Translations under genes and position numbers: made by a program
The notes under the pieces: model-generated
What the model was told of the DNA's origin: nothing
Seen by the model: the letters and a program-made list of their open reading frames with translations, nothing else
Database searches by the model: none
Shown here: positions 13,967 to 22,092 of the stretch, piece after piece
Layout: each line of letters starts with the position of its first letter
Numbering within the stretch: the stretch's first letter is position 1
Assembly (NCBI GenBank): GCA_021731245.1
Contig: JAKFXT010000006.1
Span: 1-38,674, forward strand
DNA: 38,674 bases
Reading direction: 5' to 3'
Source: Patescibacteria group bacterium
GTDB lineage: Bacteria; Patescibacteriota; Minisyncoccia; Phycocordibacterales; JAKFXT01

Positions 13967-14219
13967 AGTGAAAAAAGATAAATTCAGTTCATTATTCTCT
14001 AAGGGATACTTTAAATGCGAAGCATAAAAAGTTAAGAATTTTCCTGAGGATAGAATCAGCGTTTTACCAATAAAGGTAAAGACCAAAACGTCCTTGCGAA
14101 AACACCAGTAAGTCCGGGGACTCAATTCCTTAGAGAATATTGTACTGAATTAAACCTTATGTTTGTTACTTTGGGCTCTTTTCTACAAAAGAAAAGGCCT
14201 GACTTAAGTTAACAGGCTA
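13925..14219 (-). ncRNA. Structured non-coding RNA of unassigned family, about 295 nt
   Basis: The 443-bp gap between pilB and ruvB contains no ORF. On the minus strand it holds a consensus promoter, a run of hairpins and a terminator. Near the 5' end are GCCTG/CAGGC (14197-14217) and CTTTTCT-ACAAA-AGAAAAG (14178-14196). A long-range helix pairs 13983-14004 with 14128-14149 at 20 of 22 positions, with two T-T mismatches. Inside it lie AGTC-CGGG-GACT, TTTACC/GGTAAA within CGTTTT/AAAACG, and ATGC-GAA-GCAT within ACTTT/AAAGT. Conserved cores of RNase P, tmRNA and SRP RNA are not recognisable. A divergent 6S-type RNA is possible because of the long closing helix. The ends are estimated from the promoter and terminator. 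Confidence 0.7.
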
Positions 14220-14225
14220 TTAGGA

Positions 14226-14254
14226 AGTGTAGCATAAAGAAGTCTTGCTGTCAA
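14226..14254 (-). promoter_or_regulatory. Consensus promoter of the ncRNA
   Basis: On the minus strand TTGACA (14254-14249), exactly 17 bp, then TACACT (14231-14226). The predicted transcription start is near 14219. Confidence 0.85.
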
Positions 14255-14305
14255 GCTTTTTTAGCGATCATTTTCCTTTCTTTTTTGGCACCCTTTTTCG
14301 CGTGA

Positions 14306-14311
14306 TACAAT
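14306..14311 (+). promoter_or_regulatory. Extended -10 of ruvB
   Basis: TG-A-TACAAT precedes the ruvB ATG by 23 nt, with a weak TTGGCA 15 bp upstream. It is divergent from the ncRNA promoter. Confidence 0.5.
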
Positions 14312-14334
14312 GGCCGTAACTGCGATATTTTAAT

Positions 14335-15348
14335 ATGAGCAAAAAAATAGACCCGCAAAACGGAAAAGATACTCATTTAGACCAAGCTTTAAGGCCTTCT
14401 TCTTTCGGTGAATACGTGGGGCAAGAGAAGATAAAGAAAAATTTACAAATATTACTATCTGCAGCCAAAGAACGTGAACATGCCCCAGAGCATTTGCTCT
14501 TTTATGGCCCACCTGGACTTGGCAAAACAACATTGGCTCACCTAATAGCCAAAGAGATAGGGAGCGGCATAAAAATTACATCGGGCCCAGCAATCGAAAA
14601 GGTGGGCGACCTCGCTTCAATTCTAACCAACCTCACACCAAAGGATGTTCTTTTTATAGATGAAATACATCGTTTAAACAAAACGATTGAGGAGGTGCTC
14701 TACCCCGCTATGGAGTCTGGGGTTTTGGATATTATTATTGGCAAAGGCCCATCAGCAAGAACCATACAACTTGAGCTTCCTCCTTTTACTTTAATCGCGG
14801 CAACCACTCGTATGGCACTTCTTTCTTCACCGCTGCGAAGTCGTTTTGGCGGTGGGGTGTTTCGTCTAGAATTTTATACACAAGAAGAAATAGAAAAAAT
14901 TATTGGGCGTTCTGCCAAGTTGCTTGGAGTAGAAGCAGAAAGTGGGGCAATTTCTGAAATTGGCAAGCGCAGTCGCTTCACCCCAAGAATTGCTAATTAT
15001 TTACTAAAGAGATGTCGTGATTTTGCTCAAGTGCAAAAAGAAAAGCTTAGTAAAAAAATTGTTGATGAGGCTCTTTTGCTTTTAGGGGTGGATACTTTGG
15101 GACTTCAAAACGCAGACCGATCTCTTTTAACAATGCTTATTGATAAATTTAACGGTGGCCCCGTCGGTCTTTCCACAATTGCCGCAGCTCTTTCAGAAGA
15201 CGAAGGAACGGTGGAAGAAGTGCATGAGCCATATTTAATGCAGCTCGGACTTTTGGAAAGAACTCCAAGAGGGCGCGTTGTGACCGACAGAGGTTTCGTA
15301 CATTTGGATAAAAAAATAAAAGAAAACTCTCAAGGTAAGTTACTTTAA
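14335..15348 (+). CDS. ruvB: Holliday junction helicase motor RuvB
   Basis: This AAA+ ATPase works with RuvA to drive branch migration of Holliday junctions. The 337-residue protein has the RuvB opening LRPSSFGEYVGQEKIK, Walker A GPPGLGKTT (about 58-66), Walker B LFIDEIHRL, the sensor segment TLIAATTRMALLSSPLRSRF with its arginine finger, and the C-terminal winged helix (GGPVGLSTIAAALSEDEGTVEEVHEPYLMQLGLL). The length is typical. It is first in a tight ruvB-yebC-ruvC run, with 4 bp to yebC. Confidence 0.97.
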   Translation: MSKKIDPQNGKDTHLDQALRPSSFGEYVGQEKIKKNLQILLSAAKEREHAPEHLLFYGPPGLGKTTLAHLIAKEIGSGIKITSGPAIEKVGDLASILTNLTPKDVLFIDEIHRLNKTIEEVLYPAMESGVLDIIIGKGPSARTIQLELPPFTLIAATTRMALLSSPLRSRFGGGVFRLEFYTQEEIEKIIGRSAKLLGVEAESGAISEIGKRSRFTPRIANYLLKRCRDFAQVQKEKLSKKIVDEALLLLGVDTLGLQNADRSLLTMLIDKFNGGPVGLSTIAAALSEDEGTVEEVHEPYLMQLGLLERTPRGRVVTDRGFVHLDKKIKENSQGKLL

Positions 15349-15352
15349 AAAA

Positions 15353-15895
15353 ATGGCTGGTCACTCTAAATGGTCACAAATAAAAAGAGCTAAGGGGGCG
15401 GCAGATTCTGCTCGTTCTAAATTATTTGGAAAAATAGGACGATATCTTGCTGTTGCTTCTAAAAAAAGTAAGGGGAACGTGAACTCTCCAGAACTTCGGG
15501 CAGCGATTGAAAAAGCGAAAAAAGAAAATATGCCTAAAGACACAATAGAAAGAGCGATTAAAAAGGGGGCGAGCGCTGAAAGCGCAACAATGGAAAATCT
15601 AACCTATGAAGCATATGGGGCGGGAGGTGCCGCTATTTTAATTGAAGTTTTAACAGATAATAGAAATAAGGCTGCGCAAGAAATAAAACATATTCTTTCA
15701 AAGAATGGAACTGGGCTTGGTGCGAAAGGAAGCGCGATGTGGGCTTTTGAAAAAACAGAGGTCGGCAGTTATGAGCCGTCTATTATGACAACTCTTTCAA
15801 AAGAAGACAGTTCTTCTTTGATAGCCTTAATGGAAGAATTGGAAAATAATGATGAAGTTCAGGAAGTTTTTACTAATGCCGAACTACAAGAATAA
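15353..15895 (+). CDS. yebC: YebC/PmpR-family protein, shortened
   Basis: The start MAGHSKWSQIKRAKGAADSARS and the segments NMPKDTIERAIKKG and YEAYGAGGAAILIEVLTDNRNKA are characteristic of the family. These proteins were annotated as transcriptional regulators and have more recently been linked to relief of ribosome stalling on proline-rich stretches. The usual length is about 240 residues; this one has 180 and lacks much of the second and third domain after KGSAMWAFEK, ending in a short acidic segment. It sits between ruvB and ruvC, as in many bacteria. Confidence 0.92.
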   Translation: MAGHSKWSQIKRAKGAADSARSKLFGKIGRYLAVASKKSKGNVNSPELRAAIEKAKKENMPKDTIERAIKKGASAESATMENLTYEAYGAGGAAILIEVLTDNRNKAAQEIKHILSKNGTGLGAKGSAMWAFEKTEVGSYEPSIMTTLSKEDSSSLIALMEELENNDEVQEVFTNAELQE

Positions 15896-15900
15896 AATTT

Positions 15901-16380
15901 ATGAAAATAATAGGCATAGATCCTGGATACGAGAGGCTTGGTCTTGCTGTTATTGAAGGGAAAAGGGGCGAAGAAAAACTTTTACACTCTGAGTGTTTTA
16001 AAACATCTGCCAAAATTCCATTTGATGAGAGGCTGTTTTTAATTGGGGAAAGAGTAGAAAAAATTATAGAAAAATATAAACCAAACGTACTCTCAATTGA
16101 AAATTTATTTTTAAATACCAATCAAAAAACTGTTATGCGCGTTGCGGAAGTGCGGGGCTCAATTATATATATAGCTAAAAAAAATAAATTGGAGGTTGTT
16201 GAATACACTCCATTACAAATAAAAAGTGCGGTCATTGGCTACGGCCGAGCTGAGAAAAGACAGGTAGAATTTATGCTTTCTAAATTAATAGAAATGCCAA
16301 AAAGGAAAATGATTGATGATGAATATGATGCTATAGCAGTGGCTCTTACTGGGTCTACCTCTTATCCACAGAATTTATAA
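15901..16380 (+). CDS. ruvC: Holliday junction resolvase RuvC
   Basis: RuvC cuts Holliday junctions symmetrically. The RNase H-like fold is shown by IIGIDPGYERLGLAVIE at the N-terminus, VLSIENLFLNTN, and the C-terminal RKMIDDEYDAIAVALT. The catalytic acidic residues map to D7, E67, D140 and D143, matching the family spacing. The 159-residue length is normal. It begins 5 bp after yebC and completes the ruvB-yebC-ruvC operon. Confidence 0.95.
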   Translation: MKIIGIDPGYERLGLAVIEGKRGEEKLLHSECFKTSAKIPFDERLFLIGERVEKIIEKYKPNVLSIENLFLNTNQKTVMRVAEVRGSIIYIAKKNKLEVVEYTPLQIKSAVIGYGRAEKRQVEFMLSKLIEMPKRKMIDDEYDAIAVALTGSTSYPQNL

Positions 16381-16436
16381 TATTTACAAAAAAAACTGCT
16401 TATGTTACAAAATGTGCATATAAGTAATTAAACAGT

Positions 16437-16655
16437 ATGGATACAAACGAAGACGACCTTAACGCGGATTTTAAAAAAGAGAATATAGAAATAACGGCAA
16501 GCCCTAAACTGGGCGCGGATGACACCGATGACGATGCGGTTGGTGAAATTGACCCCGCTCTTGCTGAAAAAGTAGAGGTAGCAGAAAACTTTAGTGACGA
16601 TGAGCTAGACGCAGACAAAATGGACTTTGAGCCAGACGAAAAAAACTATCTCTAA
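16437..16655 (+). CDS. Small acidic protein of unknown function (72 residues)
   Basis: About one third of the residues are Asp or Glu (ADDTDDDAVGEIDP, SDDELDADKMDFEPDEKNYL), with no cysteines and no membrane segment. It is probably disordered. I do not recognise a family. A real gene is supported by its position 57 bp after ruvC, by codon usage like the neighbours, and by the perfect terminator that follows its stop. A role as a DNA mimic or a binding partner of a basic protein is possible, but nothing in the sequence shows it. Confidence 0.55.
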   Translation: MDTNEDDLNADFKKENIEITASPKLGADDTDDDAVGEIDPALAEKVEVAENFSDDELDADKMDFEPDEKNYL

Positions 16656-16663
16656 ATCTGCCT

Positions 16664-16702
16664 AATCTAAAAATCTCGCTGTTTAGGCGAGATTTTTAGA
16701 TT
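16664..16702. terminator. Bidirectional terminator between the acidic protein gene and tyrS
   Basis: AATCTAAAAATCTCGC (16664-16679) pairs perfectly over 16 bp with GCGAGATTTTTAGATT (16687-16702). It overlaps the tyrS stop codon and can serve both convergent transcripts. Confidence 0.85.
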
Positions 16703-17910
16703 ATTTTAAGAAATCTGTGCTTGCCTATTCTATAAGTTTTGTCTTTTAGAGCTGCTGCTTTGGGCTCTGTTATTTTTTCTCCACCAACAATTTCAATTGC
16801 TCCAGCTAAAATTAATCTCGAAAATTCTGATTTGGATTCAATTACTTTTGCGCGCAAAAAAACATCTGCCAAAAGTTCCTCCTCCTTTGTTTTTTCTACT
16901 GGGACATTTTCCGCCACAATTCCTTCGCTAAATTTTTTAATAAAGTTTTGCTCAACTTCAACTGCAACTTTTTCTCCGTAATACATTGCTGTAATAATTC
17001 TTCCCAATTTCATTTTTACATCTTTTGGATGCACCTTATTTTCTCTTAAAGCTGACATTAGTCCTTCAATTTCACCAAGGGGCATGTTTGTCGCTAATTT
17101 GAAATAAGTTTCAACCAAATCATCTCCAAGCCGCATTGTTTTACCAAACATATTTTCAGCACTGTCGTTTAAATTTATTGTATTCCCCCAACTAGAACTC
17201 ATTTTTCTACCATCTAGCCCCATTAAAAGTTCTAGGGTCATGAGGTTTTGTGGCTTCTGTTTGTAAAAGGCCTGCATGGTTCTTCCTGATAAAAGATTGA
17301 ATCTCTGGTCTGTTCCACCGAGTTCAACGTCTGCTTTTATCGCCACACTGTCATAGCCCTGCATAAGAGGGTAAAGAAGTTCGCGAAGTGAAACTCTTGT
17401 TCCTTTATCAAGGCGGCGTTTAATATTTTCTCTTGCTATAAAATCGGACAAGGCAAACTGATCGGACTGTCCTCCAAGTTCTGCGTAGGTTATTTTTGAA
17501 AGCCATTTTGAATTATAGTGCTGTTCCGCCTTAGAGAGGTCTATAACTTTGCCCATTTGAGAAAAGTAGCCCTTCATATTTTGTTTTACATCACTTTCCC
17601 TAAGCATTGGTCTTTCGCTTTCTTTGTCAGACGAGTCCCCGACAACTCCAGTAAAGTCTCCTATTATTAAAACTATTTTGTGTCCCCAGTCTTGAAGTTT
17701 TTTCATCTTCCAAAGTACGGTTGCACGGCCCAAATGAATGTCTGGACTTGTTGGATCAATACCAAGCTTAATACGCAAGGGCTTTCCGCTTAAAAGAAGC
17801 TTCTTTGTTTCATTTTTATCAATAACTTCACTTACTCCGCGCGTCAAAAACTCATCAACTTCTTTTTCCTCGGGTATAGATGGATTTTTATTTGAAGCAA
17901 AACCAAACAT
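16696..17910 (-). CDS. tyrS: Tyrosine-tRNA ligase
   Basis: This class I aminoacyl-tRNA synthetase charges tRNA-Tyr. The 404-residue protein shows IKLGIDPTSPDIHLGRATVL with the HIGH-type motif HLGR (59-62), VLIIGDFTGVVGDSS, the tyrosine pocket region QGYDSVAIKADVELGGTDQRFNLLSGR, and the KMSKS-type motif KMSSS near 235. A C-terminal S4-like domain follows (FSRLILAGAIEIVGGEKI). The DIHLGR form and domain order fit the bacterial TyrRS group that has a short C-terminal domain. A -10-like TGATAAAGT ends 6 nt before the ATG. Confidence 0.95.
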   Translation of the reverse strand: MFGFASNKNPSIPEEKEVDEFLTRGVSEVIDKNETKKLLLSGKPLRIKLGIDPTSPDIHLGRATVLWKMKKLQDWGHKIVLIIGDFTGVVGDSSDKESERPMLRESDVKQNMKGYFSQMGKVIDLSKAEQHYNSKWLSKITYAELGGQSDQFALSDFIARENIKRRLDKGTRVSLRELLYPLMQGYDSVAIKADVELGGTDQRFNLLSGRTMQAFYKQKPQNLMTLELLMGLDGRKMSSSWGNTINLNDSAENMFGKTMRLGDDLVETYFKLATNMPLGEIEGLMSALRENKVHPKDVKMKLGRIITAMYYGEKVAVEVEQNFIKKFSEGIVAENVPVEKTKEEELLADVFLRAKVIESKSEFSRLILAGAIEIVGGEKITEPKAAALKDKTYRIGKHRFLKII

Positions 17911-17971
17911 TAATTAACTTTATCATGGGGCCTCAATTTATAAAATCTCTTGTTTGAGCGCTGTTTTTTGC

Positions 17972-17977
17972 TAGGAT
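17972..17977 (+). promoter_or_regulatory. Extended -10 of the PBP gene, leaderless configuration
   Basis: TG-C-TAGGAT is followed by 7 nt and ATG at 17985. A TTGTTT 16 bp upstream of the hexamer is a reasonable -35. Confidence 0.5.
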
Positions 17978-17984
17978 TAGTGAA

Positions 17985-20522
17985 ATGTATCAACGTGTTG
18001 TTCGAAAAAGTAAAAAAGCTCTCGTTCGCCAGATTTGGTTGAACTTATTTGCCTTAGGTTTTTTGCTGACTGGTCTATTTATAGTTTGGGCGGCAAGATT
18101 GCAATTGCCAGATGTTAATTCTTTTAATAGTCGTCTCGTTTCTCAATCTACTAAATTTTTTGATAGAACCGGAGTAATTCTTCTTTTTAATATTCAAGAG
18201 AACGTCCGCCGAAGTGAAGTCCCTCTTTCAGAAATTTCTCCATATCTACAAAAAGCTACTGTCGCAATTGAGGATGACACTTTCTATCAACACAGTGGCA
18301 TAAGGCCTTTGTCTTTTTTAAGAGCGGTTATAGCAAACGCCACTTCTTTAAGTTTTTCTCAGGGGGGTTCTACCATAACCCAGCAAGTGGTAAAAAATTC
18401 TCTTTTAACTGGAGATAAGAGTTTTTTTGGTGGTCCAATTCGTAAAATGAAAGAGTGGGTTTTGGCAACAAAACTTGAAAAAGTGGTTTCAAAAGATCAA
18501 ATATTAGAAATTTATTTGAATGAAAACCCTTACGGAGGAAACATCTATGGAGCCGAGGAGGCGAGCCAAGCATTCTTTGGCGTTAATGCCGCATCTTTAA
18601 ATTTGGCGCAAGCGGCATATTTGGCCGCCCTTCCTCAAGCGCCAAGCTACTACTCCCCTTATGGAAGCCACAAGGATGAATTAAGTAATAGAAAAAACTT
18701 GGTCTTACAAAGAATGTACGAACAAAAATTAATAACCGAAGCGGAACATGTTGCTGCAGAAAAAGAAGTTGTAGAATTCAGGCCACCACAAAGAACTGGT
18801 ATTATTGCACCTCATTTTGTTTTTTATTTAAGAAGTATTTTGGAAAATAAATACGGCAAACGCGCCTTGGAAGAAGAAGGTTTGAAAATTGTCACTACAA
18901 TTGATGTTCCAATGCAGCAAAAGGCGGAAGAGGTTGTAAAAAAATACGCCCTTTCAAATAAAGAAAAGTTTAACGCAGAAAACGCTGGCCTTGTAGCACT
19001 GGACCCTAAAACTGGGCAAATTTTGGCCATGGTTGGTTCTCGTGATTATTTTGATAAAGAAATAGATGGAAATGTAAACATAGCTCTGGCCAAACGCCAG
19101 CCTGGATCTTCTTTTAAACCTTTTGTTTATGCAACCGCTTTTAAAAAGGGATACACACCGGAAACAATTGTCTTTGATGTGCCTACTGAATTTTCTACTC
19201 GCTGTACCGATGAAGGGCGTCCAATCAATCCAAGTGACCCGCCAACAACTTGTTATAATCCGGAAAATTATGACCAAATATTTAGAGGTCCAGTAAATTT
19301 ACGTAGCGCTCTTGCTCAATCTTTAAATATTCCCGCTGTAAAAGTTTTGTATCTATCTGGAATGAGGGATGTTTTGCAAACAGCGCGCGACGTTGGTATC
19401 AATACTTTTAGTGACCCCGATCGCTACGGCCTTACTTTGGTTTTGGGAGGAGGAGAAGTAACTTTGCTACAGTTAACTGGCGCCTATGGTGCTTTTGCAA
19501 ATGACGGGATAGGAAGTGTTCCCGCTGGAATTTTGCGTGTTGAAAATGGAGAGGGAGAAATTTTAGAATCTTTTGAGGCTCAACAAAACAATGCCCTGCC
19601 GAGCGATGTGGCGCGAACGATTTCTGATATTTTGTCAGACGATGTAGCACGAACCCCACTTTATGGGGCAAGATCCAATCTTTATTTTGCAAACCGTCAG
19701 GTGGCCGCTAAAACTGGTACTACAAACGATTATAGAGACGCTTGGATAGTTGGATACACTCCTTCTCTTGTTGTTGGTTCTTGGGCAGGAAATAACGACA
19801 ATAGACCTATGGAAAAAAAGGTTTCTGGTCAAATTGTCGCTCCAATGTGGCGCGAATTCATGGACTATGCCATTTCTACTTTACCGGACGAAAGATTTTA
19901 TCAGGCCGCTCCTTTAAACACAGAGAGTCTCCCCCCTGTTTTGCGCGGTGTTTGGCAAGGAGGTGAAACTTATCTTGTTGATAAAGACACTGGGGCCATA
20001 GTTGATGAAAATTATCCTAAAGAAAAAACGGTAGAGAAGGCTGTTCCTGGGGTTCACTCTATACTGCGTTGGATAAACAAAAATGATCCGCAAAGTGTTA
20101 CCCCACCAGAAAATCCAACCGAAGATTCCCAGTACTCTCATTGGGAATTTGCCGTTAGAAAGTGGGCTGAGGCAAACGGCTACGGAGGAGAAGGTTCAAA
20201 GCCAACAGGATCGGTCTCGGCGACTCCCTTAAAAGAAGTTTCTTTTACTTTGAGTGGGTATAACGAAAATACTGAGCACAACTTTTCAGCGCCAGTATCT
20301 TTTACCGTTGTTTCTAATGGCTCCTCGCCCATTTCAAAGGTTGAAGTTTTCTTAAATAATAAATTAGTTGGTTCCTATAACAACAGCCCTTTTTACGTAT
20401 CTTTTAACGCAAGAGATGTAACGGGCATAATTCAAGCAAATAACACTCTAAAAGTAATCGGTTACAGCCCGCCTTTTCTTAAGGTTGAAAAGGATTTTTC
20501 TTTAAAATATAAGTTAAATTAG
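17985..20522 (+). CDS. Class A penicillin-binding protein (PBP1A type)
   Basis: This bifunctional cell-wall synthase polymerises glycan and cross-links peptides. After a cytoplasmic basic end and one membrane segment (IWLNLFALGFLLTGLFIVWA) comes the GT51 transglycosylase domain with KATVAIEDDTFYQHSGI (catalytic Glu) and GGSTITQQVVKN. The transpeptidase has SSFK in RQPGSSFKPFVYATAF, SLN in LAQSLNIPAVK, and KTG in AAKTGTTNDYRDAWIVGYTP. The last 100 or so residues form an Ig-like domain (SFTLSGYNENTEHNFSAPVSF ... SKVEVFLNNKLVGSY). The 845-residue length is typical. It converges on the 84-residue gene with only 4 bp between stops. Confidence 0.95.
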   Translation: MYQRVVRKSKKALVRQIWLNLFALGFLLTGLFIVWAARLQLPDVNSFNSRLVSQSTKFFDRTGVILLFNIQENVRRSEVPLSEISPYLQKATVAIEDDTFYQHSGIRPLSFLRAVIANATSLSFSQGGSTITQQVVKNSLLTGDKSFFGGPIRKMKEWVLATKLEKVVSKDQILEIYLNENPYGGNIYGAEEASQAFFGVNAASLNLAQAAYLAALPQAPSYYSPYGSHKDELSNRKNLVLQRMYEQKLITEAEHVAAEKEVVEFRPPQRTGIIAPHFVFYLRSILENKYGKRALEEEGLKIVTTIDVPMQQKAEEVVKKYALSNKEKFNAENAGLVALDPKTGQILAMVGSRDYFDKEIDGNVNIALAKRQPGSSFKPFVYATAFKKGYTPETIVFDVPTEFSTRCTDEGRPINPSDPPTTCYNPENYDQIFRGPVNLRSALAQSLNIPAVKVLYLSGMRDVLQTARDVGINTFSDPDRYGLTLVLGGGEVTLLQLTGAYGAFANDGIGSVPAGILRVENGEGEILESFEAQQNNALPSDVARTISDILSDDVARTPLYGARSNLYFANRQVAAKTGTTNDYRDAWIVGYTPSLVVGSWAGNNDNRPMEKKVSGQIVAPMWREFMDYAISTLPDERFYQAAPLNTESLPPVLRGVWQGGETYLVDKDTGAIVDENYPKEKTVEKAVPGVHSILRWINKNDPQSVTPPENPTEDSQYSHWEFAVRKWAEANGYGGEGSKPTGSVSATPLKEVSFTLSGYNENTEHNFSAPVSFTVVSNGSSPISKVEVFLNNKLVGSYNNSPFYVSFNARDVTGIIQANNTLKVIGYSPPFLKVEKDFSLKYKLN

Positions 20523-20526
20523 TTTT

Positions 20527-20781
20527 TTATTTAAAATCACCAATTGACGCTTTTGGAAATCGTTCTTTAATCATTTCTATTATCTTTTTTTGATTAACCA
20601 AAACGTCTCTTTTTGTATAAATATCAGTTTTAATAAAAATTGTTTTGCCTTGAAAAGATATTTTTATTTTAACTTTCTTTTTTTTGAGATCTAAAATAAA
20701 ACTTTCTATAATTCCTTCAATTACGTTTTCTGGCGGTATTGGTACTTTAAAATTTTTTAATATATCCCTGATTGATTTCAT
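20527..20781 (-). CDS. Small basic protein next to dnaN, possibly DciA-like (DUF721)
   Basis: The 84-residue product is basic, with the pattern KIKISFQGKTIFIKTDIYTKRDVLVNQKKIIEMIKERFP. Hydrophobic strands followed by a helix and a final strand loosely match the C-terminal half of the DUF721/DciA family, whose members help load the replicative helicase. The position supports this, since dciA homologues are found near dnaA-dnaN in several phyla. The gene lies directly downstream of dnaN with a 1-bp gap. The similarity is weak and short, so an unrelated small protein is equally possible. Confidence 0.45.
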   Translation of the reverse strand: MKSIRDILKNFKVPIPPENVIEGIIESFILDLKKKKVKIKISFQGKTIFIKTDIYTKRDVLVNQKKIIEMIKERFPKASIGDFK

Positions 20782-20782
20782 A

Positions 20783-21883
20783 TTAACGATTCATGGGCAT
20801 AACTAAATATCTAAAGTAACTACTTTTTCCACCCTCAATTAAAAGTGGGCGATGAGGACCTCCAAAAGTCAGGGTTATTGAGTCATCAAGAAATCCTCCG
20901 AAAGATTCTTTTATATATTGTTGATTAAAACTAACAGAAACATCTTCTCCCTCCCCTTTTATTTTTAACTTGTATTCCCCTTCTCCGACATCAGTATTTT
21001 TAGAGGAAAGAACAAGAAGCCCCTCTTTTGTTTTTGTAGTTAGGGTTACTTGATTAAATTTATCAAAAACAACAGTTATCGCCTTTAGCCCATCAAAAAG
21101 ATCTTGTTTTAAACAGTGGACAACCATTTCCCCTTTTTTGGGAATTATTTGTTTGTAATCAGGAAAGGCCCCATCCACAATTCTAGAAGTAAAGTAAATT
21201 GTCGGTGTGTTTATGCTAATTTGATTTTTACTAAAAAAAAGATCCGCTTCTTCATTGACTCCATCGAAAACCCTTATAAGCTCTAGGCAGTTTTTTTGGG
21301 GAATGAGCATTGAAGGAAAATTGCTTATTTGTTTTGAAATAATTCTTTTTTCTGCTAAGCGAAAAGAGTCTGTCGCAACAAAAACTAGTTCTTGATTTTC
21401 TGGATAAATATAAACACTTCCTAGTTCTGGTTTAATACTAGAAAGGGAGGCACTAAAAATAACGCTTTTTAGGCCTAAAATAAAATCTTTTATTTTAAAA
21501 TTAAAACCTTCCCCCTCTTCCCCCCTTGGAATAAGAGGAAAGTCTTGTGGGGATTGAGTTTTTAGTTGAACTTCAGAAAATTCATTTTTTATAACTAAAA
21601 ATCCATCTTTCTCCTCTAAAGAAATGATTTTACCTCCTTGAAAATTATTTATTGTTTGAGAAAAAATATTAGAAGGAATGGCTACAATCCCCTCTTTATT
21701 AACTTTCGCTGGAATTGAAACTTCAACTCCAATTTCTAAGTTTGTAGCTTTGTTTGTAAGAGTTTTATCTTTAGCTACTAAAAGTATACAAGAAAGGATC
21801 GGCAAACTTGCATTTTTGTTTGTTATTTTTTCAACCTTATTAACAAACTCACTTAATTTATCTCTCTGACATTCTATATACAT
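20783..21883 (-). CDS. dnaN: DNA polymerase III beta sliding clamp
   Basis: DnaN forms the ring that tethers the replicative polymerase. The 366-residue protein has three clamp repeats: MYIECQRDKLSEFVNKVEKITNK with ATNLEIGVEVSIPAKV, then FVATDSFRLAEKRI, then the closing YFRYLVMPMNR, the standard C-terminal PM(R/N)-type ending. The middle domain around DGAFPDYKQIIPK is also typical. Its ATG lies 6 nt after TATAAT (complement of 21890-21895), a leaderless arrangement. It is downstream of dnaA but has its own promoter. Confidence 0.96.
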   Translation of the reverse strand: MYIECQRDKLSEFVNKVEKITNKNASLPILSCILLVAKDKTLTNKATNLEIGVEVSIPAKVNKEGIVAIPSNIFSQTINNFQGGKIISLEEKDGFLVIKNEFSEVQLKTQSPQDFPLIPRGEEGEGFNFKIKDFILGLKSVIFSASLSSIKPELGSVYIYPENQELVFVATDSFRLAEKRIISKQISNFPSMLIPQKNCLELIRVFDGVNEEADLFFSKNQISINTPTIYFTSRIVDGAFPDYKQIIPKKGEMVVHCLKQDLFDGLKAITVVFDKFNQVTLTTKTKEGLLVLSSKNTDVGEGEYKLKIKGEGEDVSVSFNQQYIKESFGGFLDDSITLTFGGPHRPLLIEGGKSSYFRYLVMPMNR

Positions 21884-22092
21884 ATTAGTATTATAGCGCT
21901 GTGGATTAGTTAATAACTCTAAATAATCTTTATTTATAAACCTTAAATTCCTTTTTACTTACTAACAACCTCTTCATTAATAATTCATTTTTAAAAGGCT
22001 TCATTTTTAGAGATTTTTATTGTTGATAAGTAAGGTTGTTTTCCTAAGGTTGTTGTTTTCTTACGCATGATTTTTCCACTGTCTTTTCCCCA
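21884..22092. other. dnaA-dnaN intergenic region, candidate replication origin
   Basis: The 209-bp AT-rich gap contains near matches to DnaA boxes: TGTGGATTA (21900-21908), TGTTGATAA (22021-22029) and TTTTCCACT (around 22073). It also holds the decamer TAAGGTTGTT twice (22031-22040, 22045-22054) with its partial inverse AACAACCT at 21964-21971. The gene neighbourhood (rpmH, dnaA, dnaN) is the classic origin context. None of the boxes matches the consensus TTATCCACA exactly, and the dnaA-rpmH gap is the alternative site. Confidence 0.4.

Noticed and set aside
13925-14219. Calling the ncRNA tmRNA, RNase P RNA or SRP RNA
   Set aside because: No tRNA-like ends or tag reading frame, no GAGGAAAGTCC/ACAGAA core, and no SRP domain IV motif could be found by eye.
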